Part shown: one piece after another, positions 1 to 4,943 of the stretch
Numbering within the stretch: the first letter of the stretch is position 1
Layout of the letters: every line of letters begins with the position of its first letter
Assembly (NCBI GenBank): GCA_024279045.1
Contig: JAJRRZ010000215.1
Location: 1 to 5,247, forward strand
DNA: 5,247 nucleotides
Source: Alphaproteobacteria bacterium
GTDB taxonomy: Bacteria; Pseudomonadota; Alphaproteobacteria; Rhizobiales; Aestuariivirgaceae
Direction of reading: 5' to 3'
Made by a program: the position numbers and the translations under genes
The notes under the pieces: generated by a model
Seen by the model: the letters and a program-made list of their open reading frames with translations, nothing else
Database searches by the model: none
What the model was told of the DNA's origin: nothing

Positions 1-99
1 ACGCCCCAGACCAAGCTTTTTCACCAGTGGCCACAACAGGCCCAATGCCACCAGCACCAACCCCAATATCACCAGAAATTTCGAAACCGAATCCTGCAT
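1..99 (-). CDS. DUF2905-like small membrane protein, N-terminal part (runs off window)
   Basis: Reading the minus strand from the ATG at 99-97 gives 33 codons that stay open to the window edge. The peptide starts MQDSVSKFLVILGLVLVALG and continues LLWPLVKKLGLGR. It has a short polar start, one hydrophobic helix at about residues 8-27, then basic residues and the GLGR turn. This matches my memory of the DUF2905 family, short bacterial proteins of about 65-75 residues in which the next segment is usually LPGDI-like; that segment lies outside the window. A GGAG ribosome binding site (minus strand, 112-109) lies 9 nt before the ATG. The gene is divergent from the riboswitch-thi4 unit. The function of the family is unknown to me. 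The family call rests on a short N-terminus only. Confidence 0.75.
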   Translation of the reverse strand, partial: MQDSVSKFLVILGLVLVALGLLWPLVKKLGLGR

Positions 100-227
100 G
101 CTGTTCTGCTCCGGATTTCAGGTCTAGGCTCAGCACATACGGACTCTGCCTGCTGAAGATAGGGCATCAAAGGCGTGCTGACCAGATAGCCACCAGAAGA
201 CGCTGCTCAGAAATATACAATTCAAGG

Positions 228-255
228 TTGCTTATTCCGCCTCGATAACTATGCT
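228..255 (+). promoter_or_regulatory. Candidate sigma70-type promoter for the TPP riboswitch-thi4 transcript
   Basis: TTGCTT at 228-233 and TATGCT at 250-255 are separated by 16 nt. Transcription would begin near 262, about 30 nt before the riboswitch aptamer, which is the expected geometry. The -35 match is only partial (TTG). The surrounding stretch from 100 to 290 holds no gene I can support and is locally more AT-rich than the coding DNA. No convincing promoter for the divergent DUF2905-like gene was found. Confidence 0.35.
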
Positions 256-292
256 CTGATGGCGTCGTGTGGGGCATGTGCCTCGCACACAT

Positions 293-428
293 TGGCGTCA
301 GGGGTGCCGGCCCGGTGCCGTGCCGTTGCAGGAAACGTTGCGCGGTGAGGCTTGGGCGGCTGAGAGGAAGGCTGGCCTTCCAACCCTTGGAACCTGATCC
401 GGGTAATACCGGCGAAGGGAGCGCGCCT
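293..428 (+). promoter_or_regulatory. TPP riboswitch (THI element) upstream of thi4
   Basis: The conserved blocks of the thiamin pyrophosphate aptamer appear in order. GGGGTGCC is at 301-308, CTGAGA at 360-365 (the pyrimidine-sensing arm), AACCCTT at 382-388, ACCTGATCC at 392-400, GGGTAATACCGGCG at 401-414 and AAGGGA at 415-420. P1 can form from GGCGT 294-298 with GCGCC 423-427. P2 forms from GGGT 302-305 with ACCC 383-386, and P5 from CCGG 399-402 with CCGG 409-412. P3 is long (306-360, closed by GCC/GGC and GCCC/GGGC). An extra perfect hairpin (GGAAGG, loop CTGG, CCTTCC, 366-381) sits between CTGAGA and ACCC, an optional stem that I recall from other alphaproteobacterial THI elements. It precedes thi4, which fits feedback control by thiamin pyrophosphate. 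Confidence 0.95.
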
Positions 429-440
429 GAAAGCATGACG

Positions 441-506
441 GCACAACGTGCCCGCGGCAGGACTTTGCCCCTGCGGGCATATGGCAGCCATATCACGTGG
501 TTGTGC
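441..506 (+). promoter_or_regulatory. Structured leader after the TPP aptamer (possible expression platform)
   Basis: A perfect 7-bp outer stem (GCACAAC 441-447 with GTTGTGC 500-506) can enclose two inner hairpins. The first pairs TGCCCGC 449-455 with GCGGGCA 473-479, extended by AGG 459-461 with CCT 470-472. The second pairs ATATGG 479-484 with CCATAT 488-493. The two inner stems share base 479, so only one can use it. None is followed by a run of T, so this does not look like an intrinsic terminator. It may switch between alternative folds with the aptamer. The structure is seen in the sequence; its regulatory role is inferred. Confidence 0.4.
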
Positions 507-541
507 TGCCTTGCCGCATGTTTTCCGCCTCTGGTTCCGAG

Positions 542-588
542 GGCTTCCCGGCGCTGTTTCGTCAACCGAAATGGCAAGAGGAGAAGCC
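542..588 (+). promoter_or_regulatory. Possible ribosome-binding-site-sequestering hairpin of thi4
   Basis: GGCTTCCC (542-549) can pair with the purine-rich stretch at 580-588 that overlaps the thi4 Shine-Dalgarno sequence (AGAGGAG, 577-583). GGCTTC pairs with GAAGCC, and CC pairs with GG past one bulged A at 582. The loop contains a second small stem (TTTCG 557-561 with CGAAA 567-571). Such a fold would hide the ribosome binding site, the usual way TPP riboswitches act in Gram-negative bacteria. The link to aptamer state is inference. Confidence 0.35.
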
Positions 589-591
589 ATC

Positions 592-1401
592 ATGAGCATC
601 TTTCCCAAAACTTCCGAAACGGCGGTGAGCACCGCCATTGTCAAGCGCTTCATGGACAACATGGAGGCCGCGCTGAAGGCCGACGTGTTCATCATCGGCG
701 CCGGCCCGGCGGGGCTGACCTGTGCGCGCAAGCTGGCCGAGGCCGGCGTGAACGTGCTGGTGGTGGAGAACAACAACTACCTCGGCGGCGGCTTCTGGCT
801 GGGCGGCTACTTCATGAACACCATCACCGTGCGCGCGCCGGGGCACGAGGTGCTGGAGGAAATCGGCGTGCCCATGGAGCAGGACGCGGAAGGCCTTTAC
901 GTAACCACCGGCCCGCTGGCCTGCTCCTCCACCATTGCCGCGGCGGCGAAGGCCGGGGCGCGCTTCATGCAGCTTACCTACGTGGAGGATCTGGTGGTGG
1001 ATCCGGCGCAGCAACGCGTTACCGGCGTGGTGCTGAACTGGAGCCCGGTGAAGGGTCTGCCGAAGGCCATCACCTGCGTCGATCCCATCGCCCTGGAGGC
1101 GAAGCTGGTGATCGACGCCACGGGGCATGATGCGGTGGCGGCCAAGGCGCTGAGCAAACGCGGACTGATCGAGGTGAAAGGCATGGGCGCGCTGCATGTA
1201 ACGGCCTCGGAAGACGCGGTGGTGGAGCATACCCGCGAGGTCTATCCGGGCCTGATGGTGGCCGGCATGGCAGCCGCGGAAACCTTCGGCCTGCCGCGCA
1301 TGGGGCCGACCTTCGGCGCGATGCTGCTCTCCGGCGTGCGGGCGGCAGAAGAGGCGCTGAAGCTGCTTCAGAAGCAGGCCCAGCCGGTGGCGGCGGAATG
1401 A
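592..1401 (+). CDS. thi4: Thi4-family thiazole synthase (thiamin thiazole biosynthesis), cysteine type
   Basis: The product has 269 residues. Thi4 proteins build the ADP-thiazole precursor of thiamin from NAD, glycine and a sulfur source, in the cytoplasm with bound iron. The N-terminus holds a Rossmann nucleotide-binding motif (FIIGAGPAG, residues 33-41), followed by YLGGGFWLGG (63-72) and a C-terminal RMGPTFGAMLLSGVRAA (236-252), all typical of the family. The segment TCVDP places Cys162, Asp164 and His179 (TGHD). This is the same spacing as the sulfur-donor cysteine and metal-binding Asp and His of yeast Thi4 (C205, D207, H222). Archaeal sulfide-using enzymes have His at the cysteine position. 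The ATG at 592 is chosen because AGAGGAG (577-583) precedes it by 8 nt and homology begins soon after; in-frame upstream starts (448, 571) fall in the leader. The riboswitch supports a thiamin role. It is a single gene, with no other thi gene in the window. Confidence 0.93.
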   Translation: MSIFPKTSETAVSTAIVKRFMDNMEAALKADVFIIGAGPAGLTCARKLAEAGVNVLVVENNNYLGGGFWLGGYFMNTITVRAPGHEVLEEIGVPMEQDAEGLYVTTGPLACSSTIAAAAKAGARFMQLTYVEDLVVDPAQQRVTGVVLNWSPVKGLPKAITCVDPIALEAKLVIDATGHDAVAAKALSKRGLIEVKGMGALHVTASEDAVVEHTREVYPGLMVAGMAAAETFGLPRMGPTFGAMLLSGVRAAEEALKLLQKQAQPVAAE

Positions 1402-1419
1402 TCGCCCGCGCATGATGAC

Positions 1420-1436
1420 GAGCCGTATCTCGGCTC
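1420..1436 (+). other. Small hairpin after thi4
   Basis: GAGCCG (1420-1425), loop TATCT and CGGCTC (1431-1436) form a perfect 6-bp stem 19 nt after the thi4 stop. GCAT/ATGC (1410-1413, 1437-1440) can extend it past a bulge. No T-run follows, so it may only be a weak or Rho-assisted end for thi4. It also overlaps no recognisable biotin-repressor box. The rest of the thi4-bioY gap (1402-1527) is G-rich and can form another imperfect stem at about 1447-1478. Confidence 0.3.
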
Positions 1437-1527
1437 ATGCATAGTGGTGGGGTGGGGCCTTGCGCCCTGCCCTGCCACATGCCAAAGATGCGCTTGAAGG
1501 TTGGCCAACAGGAGGAGGAAAAAACGC

Positions 1528-2103
1528 ATGGCTCAGGTTTCCACACAGGCGCATGGCGCGCTGCTGGGCGCTGCAAGCTGGCCGGTGAAGCTGGCGCTGG
1601 TGGTGGGTGGCTCGCTGCTGCTGTGGCTGTCGGCAAAGGTGCAGGTGCCGTTCTGGCCGGTGCCGATGACCTTGCAGGTGATGGCGCTGTTTGGCCTTGC
1701 CGCGGCGCTGGGCCTGCGGCTGGGGCTGGCGACGGTGGCGCTGTATGTGGCGCAAGGTGCGATGGGCCTTCCCGTATTCGCCGGCACGCCGGAAAAGGGC
1801 ATTGGCCTGGCTTACATGATGGGCCCGACGGGCGGTTATATTCTCGGCTTCCTGCTGATGGCGGCGGTGGTCGGCTGGCTGGCGGACAGGGGATGGAGTC
1901 GCCATCCGCTGAAGCTGTTCGCTGCCGGGCTGGCCGGGCTGGCGCTGGTGTATCTGCCGGGGCTGGCATGGCTGGCGCAATTCGTCGGCGCGGACAAGGC
2001 GCTGACCTTCGGTTTCTGGCCGTTCATTGGTGGTGATCTGCTGAAGCTGGCCATCGTCGCGCTGGCGCTGCCGGCGGCATGGAAACTGCGCAAGGCAGCC
2101 TGA
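1528..2103 (+). CDS. bioY: BioY, biotin-specific S component of an ECF-type transporter
   Basis: The product has 191 residues and is strongly hydrophobic, with about six membrane segments (roughly 19-37, 46-62, 65-79, 101-119, 128-150 and 164-184). BioY binds biotin in the inner membrane and works alone or with the energy-coupling proteins BioM and BioN, neither of which is in the window. Family motifs are VPFWPVPMTLQ (40-50), GLPVF (80-84), MGPTGGYILGF (98-108) and the late GGDLLK (168-173) with its conserved Asp and Lys. The ATG at 1528 is preceded by a strong GGAGGAGG (1511-1518) at 9 nt. An in-frame TTG at 1501 lies before that site and is rejected. It begins 126 nt after thi4 and 70 nt before bioB, so biotin uptake and the last synthesis step are paired. 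No BioR-like TTATCTATAA box was found upstream. Confidence 0.93.
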   Translation: MAQVSTQAHGALLGAASWPVKLALVVGGSLLLWLSAKVQVPFWPVPMTLQVMALFGLAAALGLRLGLATVALYVAQGAMGLPVFAGTPEKGIGLAYMMGPTGGYILGFLLMAAVVGWLADRGWSRHPLKLFAAGLAGLALVYLPGLAWLAQFVGADKALTFGFWPFIGGDLLKLAIVALALPAAWKLRKAA

Positions 2104-2130
2104 GGCAGCGGGCCGAGGCAGGATCAACGT

Positions 2131-2158
2131 GCCGGGTGGGCAGCCGCCCGGCGCTTTT
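2131..2158 (+). terminator. Terminator-like GC hairpin between bioY and bioB
   Basis: A 9-bp stem (2131-2139 GCCGGGTGG with 2144-2152 CCGCCCGGC, one G-T wobble) closes a GCAG tetraloop. It is followed by GCTTTTGCT with a four-T run at 2155-2158. This has the shape of a modest intrinsic terminator. It ends only about 16 nt before the bioB start, leaving no room for a bioB promoter behind it. Partial termination, or mRNA end protection of bioY, is therefore more likely than a full stop. Confidence 0.5.
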
Positions 2159-2173
2159 GCTGTGAGGGACATG

Positions 2174-3151
2174 ATGCGGGGCGACACGGCGGACATTCGC
2201 CACGACTGGACGCATGAGGAGGTGGCGGCCATATACGGTCTGCCGCTGACGGAGCTGGTGTTCCGCGCCCAGGCCGTGCACCGGCAGCATTTTGCGCCGG
2301 ACGAGCTGGAAGCCTGCGTGCTGCTGAACATCAAGAGCGGCGGTTGCCCGGAGGACTGCGCCTATTGCAGCCAGAGCGCCCGGCACGATGGCCCGCAGAA
2401 GAAAGGCACACCGATGCTGACGGTGGCGGAAGTGCGCACCGCCGCACGCGAGGCCAAACAGCGCGGCGCCACGCGTTTCTGCATGGGGGCTGCGTTTCGC
2501 GCGCCGAAGCAGCGCCAGCTCGAACAGGCGGCGGAGATGATTGTCGCGGTGCGCGAAGAAGGGCTGGAAACGTGCATGACGCTGGGCATGCTTGACGAGG
2601 CGCAGGCGCGCTTCCTGAAGCAGGCGGGGCTGGACTATTACAACCACAATATCGATACCTCGCCGGAATATTATGGCGAGATCATCACCACCCGCAGCAT
2701 GGAGGACAGGCTGACCACCCTGCGCGCGGTTGCGGCGGCGGGCATCAACATCTGCTGCGGCGGCATCATCGGGCTTGGAGAGACACGGGCAGACCGCATC
2801 TCCATGCTGCACCTGCTGGCCACCCTGCCCGCGCACCCGGCCTCGGTGCCCATCAACCGGCTGGTGGCCATCGAGGGCACGCCCCTGGCCAATGCAACAC
2901 CGCCGGAGCCGTTCGAAATGGTGCGGACAATCGCCACAGCACGCATTCTCATGCCCCGCAGCCGCATCCGCCTGGCGGCGGGGCGGCGGGAAATGAGCGA
3001 CGAGGCACAGGCGCTGTGCTATCTGGCCGGAGCCAACTCCATCTTTCTGGGCGAGCGCCTGCTGACCACCGGCAATCCTGCTCCTGATGATGACGAAAAA
3101 CTCTTCCACCGCCTGGGCATGAAGCTTCAGGTCCATACGGAAGCCAACTGA
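2174..3151 (+). CDS. bioB: Biotin synthase BioB (radical SAM)
   Basis: The product has 325 residues. It inserts sulfur into dethiobiotin to make biotin, the last step of the pathway, using S-adenosylmethionine. The radical-SAM cluster motif is GCPEDCAYCSQ with Cys58, Cys62 and Cys65. The residues that hold the sulfur-donating 2Fe-2S cluster in E. coli BioB (C97, C128, C188, R260) line up as Cys103 (RFCMGA), Cys134 (LETCMTLGML), Cys194 (ICCGGIIGLGE) and Arg266 (IRLAAGR), so the enzyme looks intact. YYNHNIDTSPEYY (155-167) is also typical. The ATG at 2174 is chosen because GAGGG (2164-2168) lies 5 nt upstream; the adjacent ATG at 2171 is nearly as good. A GTG at 2129 would put the GC hairpin at 2131-2152 inside the gene and add an unrelated extension. 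No bioF, bioA or bioD is adjacent. Confidence 0.96.
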   Translation: MRGDTADIRHDWTHEEVAAIYGLPLTELVFRAQAVHRQHFAPDELEACVLLNIKSGGCPEDCAYCSQSARHDGPQKKGTPMLTVAEVRTAAREAKQRGATRFCMGAAFRAPKQRQLEQAAEMIVAVREEGLETCMTLGMLDEAQARFLKQAGLDYYNHNIDTSPEYYGEIITTRSMEDRLTTLRAVAAAGINICCGGIIGLGETRADRISMLHLLATLPAHPASVPINRLVAIEGTPLANATPPEPFEMVRTIATARILMPRSRIRLAAGRREMSDEAQALCYLAGANSIFLGERLLTTGNPAPDDDEKLFHRLGMKLQVHTEAN

Positions 3152-3162
3152 CCGGTAGCCAC

Positions 3163-4029
3163 ATGAGCACGCAACGGGATCTGGCGATGCGCATTGGCGG
3201 TGCGCTGGGCAGTGATGTCCGGCGCATTGCGCCGCTGGCGGGCAGTTACGGGCTGTCGCTGGACGTGGTGGAGCTGGCCGACGGGCGCAAGGTCGTGGCC
3301 AAGCACGGGCGCGGGCCAAGGCCCGATCATCTGCTCATCGAGGGCAGGATGCTGAAGCGGCTGGAAGGGGAAATCCCCGTGCCGCAGGTGCATCTGAGCG
3401 AGCCTGATCTGCTGGTGATGGACTACATCGCCGGTTCCGGCGGGGGTGGCGCTTCCGTGGAGCGCCACATGGCGGAGCTGCTGGCGCCAATGCATTCGAA
3501 GCGCCAGCCGTTCTTCGGGCTGGAGTTCGACACCACCATCGGCCCGCTGCCCCAGCCCAACCCGCAGATGGAAAGCTGGATCGACTTCTTCCGCGAGCAG
3601 CGGCTGCTGTTCATGGCGCGGCTGGCGCACGAGCGCGCCGGGCTTTCCGCCGACTTGCTGCGGCGCATCGAGCGCTTTTGCGGGCATCTGGAGGATTTCA
3701 TCAGCGAGCCGCCCTGCCCTACCCTGCTGCACGGCGATATCTGGGGCGGCAATGTCATCGCTTCCGGCGGCAAGGTGGCGGCCTTCATTGATCCGGCCAT
3801 CTACTACGGCCATTACGAATACGACCTTGCCTTCATGACCATGTTCGGCACGGCGGGCCGCGTCTTCTTCGATGCTTATGCGGCGCTTAAGCCGGACTTC
3901 GACCTGGCTGGATTCATGGAGGTGCGGCGCGATGTCTACCTGATCTACCCGCACCTGACGCATGTGCTCATCTGCGGGTTGTCCTATGCTTCGGGCATCG
4001 ACAGCCGCCTGCGCAAGTTCGGGTTCTGA
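3163..4029 (+). CDS. Fructosamine kinase family protein (FN3K/FN3K-related-like)
   Basis: The product has 288 residues, the usual family length. Characterised relatives phosphorylate ketoamines (fructosamine or ribulosamine) on glycated proteins or small molecules so the sugar falls off. The fold is that of aminoglycoside phosphotransferases. Visible motifs are the glycine loop LAGSYG (25-30), the ATP-binding Lys47 (VVAKHG), Glu60, the catalytic loop LLHGDIWGGN (188-197, Asp192, Asn197) and the metal-binding FIDPAIYYGHYEYDLAF (208-224, Asp210). The DIWGGN and PAIYYGH wording separates it from antibiotic kinases. It starts 11 nt after bioB with only a weak ribosome site, so translation is probably coupled to bioB. 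An ATG at 3187 with GGGA before it is an alternative start. The substrate cannot be read from sequence; resistance to aminoglycosides is unlikely. Confidence 0.9.
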   Translation: MSTQRDLAMRIGGALGSDVRRIAPLAGSYGLSLDVVELADGRKVVAKHGRGPRPDHLLIEGRMLKRLEGEIPVPQVHLSEPDLLVMDYIAGSGGGGASVERHMAELLAPMHSKRQPFFGLEFDTTIGPLPQPNPQMESWIDFFREQRLLFMARLAHERAGLSADLLRRIERFCGHLEDFISEPPCPTLLHGDIWGGNVIASGGKVAAFIDPAIYYGHYEYDLAFMTMFGTAGRVFFDAYAALKPDFDLAGFMEVRRDVYLIYPHLTHVLICGLSYASGIDSRLRKFGF

Positions 4030-4045
4030 CAGGGGAGAAGCAGCC

Positions 4046-4261
4046 ATGCGCCAGCGCACGCGCAAGTTCATCGGGGTGATCATCACGCCGCTGTTTCTGA
4101 CCATCTATGTGCTGATCATGATGGTGTTCGGCGCGGCGCTGGCGGCGCGCGAGGTGGGGTTCTGGGGCAAACTGGGCTATCACGCCTTTGCTGGCGTGGC
4201 ATGGCTGCCGGTGGTGATGCTGATCATCAGGTGGATGAGCCGGCCTGATCCGCGGGAATGA
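4046..4261 (+). CDS. DUF2842-like small two-helix membrane protein
   Basis: The product has 71 residues. It starts MRQRTRKFIGVIITPLFLTI, has a first membrane helix at about 9-33, a short loop with FWGKLGYHAFAG (39-50), a second helix at about 46-62, and ends IRWMSRPDPRE. The RTRK-IG start, the two helices and the final LIIRWMSRPD match the DUF2842 family, short inner-membrane proteins of unknown function found mainly in Alphaproteobacteria. AGGGGAG (4031-4037) lies 8 nt before the ATG. It follows the fructosamine kinase gene by 16 nt in the same direction, so it is probably the last gene of the bioB-kinase transcript. The 208-nt gap that follows, with its own promoter, separates it from grxD. 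Confidence 0.85.
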   Translation: MRQRTRKFIGVIITPLFLTIYVLIMMVFGAALAAREVGFWGKLGYHAFAGVAWLPVVMLIIRWMSRPDPRE

Positions 4262-4330
4262 TCGGACAGTGAATCAGATGCTGCCTCCCCTTCTGCCGGG
4301 GGAAAACAGAGACGTCTTCCAGACGAAGTA

Positions 4331-4362
4331 TCTGCCAGGTGGGGTGTCTGCCAGGTGGGGTG
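4331..4362. repeat. Perfect 16-bp tandem duplication
   Basis: The 16-base unit TCTGCCAGGTGGGGTG occurs twice head to tail (4331-4346 and 4347-4362) with no mismatch, in the gap between the DUF2842-like gene and grxD, about 40 bp before the candidate grxD -35 box. The identity suggests a recent slippage event. A regulatory role is possible but unsupported. Confidence 0.9.
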
Positions 4363-4400
4363 GCGCCTTGCCGGACTGGCTCATGGCGTGGGAAAGATGT

Positions 4401-4429
4401 TTGCGGCTGGTGGATGGCGCGCCTATATT
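4401..4429 (+). promoter_or_regulatory. Candidate promoter of grxD
   Basis: TTGCGG (4401-4406) and TATATT (4424-4429) are spaced exactly 17 nt apart, giving a start near 4436 and a leader of about 33 nt to the grxD ATG. The -10 box stands out in otherwise GC-rich DNA. It is flanked by CGCGC (4418-4422) and GCGCG (4430-4434), a short inverted repeat that could be chance. The rest of the gap 4262-4400 holds only the tandem repeat and a small stem (TCCCC 4286-4290 with GGGGA 4299-4303) that lacks a T-run. Confidence 0.55.
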
Positions 4430-4469
4430 GCGCGGCAGTGGAAAAACCTACATGCAGGAGCCGAAAATC

Positions 4470-4808
4470 ATGAGCGACGTGCAGGAATGGATCGACTCGG
4501 TGGTGAAGGAAAATGATGTGGTGCTGTTCATGAAAGGCACAAAGGAACAGCCCATGTGCGGTTTCTCTGGCCGGGTGGTGCAGATCCTCGACTATCTGGG
4601 CGTGCCGTTTCAGGACGTGAACGTGCTGGCCAGCGACGCGTTGCGCGAGGGCATCAAGCAATACACCAACTGGCCCACCATTCCGCAGCTCTACATCAAG
4701 GGCGAGTTCGTGGGTGGCTGCGATATCGTAACGGAGATGTTCCAGAACGGCGAGCTGATAAAGGCGCTGGCGGACAAGGGCATCGACCACCGCGTGCCGC
4801 AGCAGTAA
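4470..4808 (+). CDS. grxD: Monothiol glutaredoxin of the CGFS type (Grx4/GrxD)
   Basis: The product has 112 residues, the normal length for a single-domain CGFS glutaredoxin. These proteins bind a glutathione-ligated 2Fe-2S cluster as dimers or with BolA, and pass clusters to client proteins in the cytoplasm. The sequence shows the KGTKEQPMCGFS active site (22-33, Cys30), the TNWPTIPQLYIKGEF stretch with cis-Pro72 (67-80), and VGGCDI (81-86), which contacts glutathione. The ATG at 4470 is chosen because AGGAG (4456-4460) lies 9 nt before it; the in-frame ATG at 4452 would overlap that site, and a GTG at 4269 extends through the promoter and tandem repeat. bolA, a common partner gene in Alphaproteobacteria, is not immediately upstream here. 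It appears to be transcribed on its own. Confidence 0.95.
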   Translation: MSDVQEWIDSVVKENDVVLFMKGTKEQPMCGFSGRVVQILDYLGVPFQDVNVLASDALREGIKQYTNWPTIPQLYIKGEFVGGCDIVTEMFQNGELIKALADKGIDHRVPQQ

Positions 4809-4851
4809 ACCCGGCCACCTTCGGCATTAGGCTCAGGGCCCATCAATTCTC

Positions 4852-4867
4852 ACGCCATCTGTGGCGT
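4852..4867 (+). other. Small hairpin downstream of grxD
   Basis: ACGCCA (4852-4857), loop TCTG and TGGCGT (4862-4867) form a perfect 6-bp stem 43 nt after the grxD stop. A clean T-run does not follow. It lies just before the much larger hairpin at 4877-4943 and may help end or protect the grxD message. Confidence 0.35.
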
Positions 4868-4876
4868 TCATGCTTC

Positions 4877-4943
4877 ATCTCAGCGCCCTTGCACCCTTGG
4901 AAATACCTTCAGGTATTACCAGCGGGCGCAAGGGCGCTGATAT
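4877..4943 (+). terminator. Long imperfect hairpin after grxD, probable terminator
   Basis: TCAGCGCCCTTGC (4880-4892) pairs perfectly over 13 bp with GCAAGGGCGCTGA (4928-4940). Inward, CCC 4894-4896 pairs with GGG 4924-4926, TGG 4898-4900 with CCA 4919-4921, and AATACC 4902-4907 with GGTATT 4912-4917 around a TTCA loop, separated by small mismatches. Outward, AT 4877-4878 can pair with AT 4942-4943. TTTT at 4943-4946 overlaps the end and continues into GCGC, a short T-run. It is the best terminator candidate for grxD but is unusually long, so a mobile palindromic element or small RNA is possible. Confidence 0.6.

Noticed and set aside
448..591. N-terminal extension of Thi4 from the GTG at 448 or ATG at 571
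   Set aside because: The extension has no family similarity, lies in the structured leader, and the ATG at 592 has a well-placed AGAGGAG.
267..1130. Long open frame across the riboswitch and thi4
   Set aside because: It is a different frame from Thi4, its peptide is rich in Arg and Gly as expected from GC-rich shadow frames, and it runs through the conserved riboswitch.
2129..2173. N-terminal extension of BioB from the GTG at 2129
   Set aside because: An AGGA lies upstream, but the extra residues are unlike the family and the DNA forms the GC hairpin. A better start with GAGGG lies at 2174.
2024..3319. 431-residue minus-strand open frame opposite bioB
   Set aside because: Low-complexity composition, no ribosome site or family likeness, and it is fully antisense to a clear bioB.
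3163..4029. Aminoglycoside resistance phosphotransferase
   Set aside because: The HGDIWGGN and PAIYYGH motifs point to the fructosamine kinase branch, and the gene lies in a housekeeping cofactor cluster.
3127..4104. 325-residue minus-strand open frame opposite the fructosamine kinase
   Set aside because: It is antisense to a gene with intact catalytic motifs; its length is explained by high GC content.
4286..4303. Terminator after the DUF2842-like gene
   Set aside because: TCCCC/GGGGA forms a short stem but is followed by A bases, not T, on the plus strand.
4269..4469. N-terminal extension of GrxD from the GTG at 4269
   Set aside because: It crosses the tandem repeat, the candidate promoter and the AGGAG site; CGFS glutaredoxins of this type do not need it.
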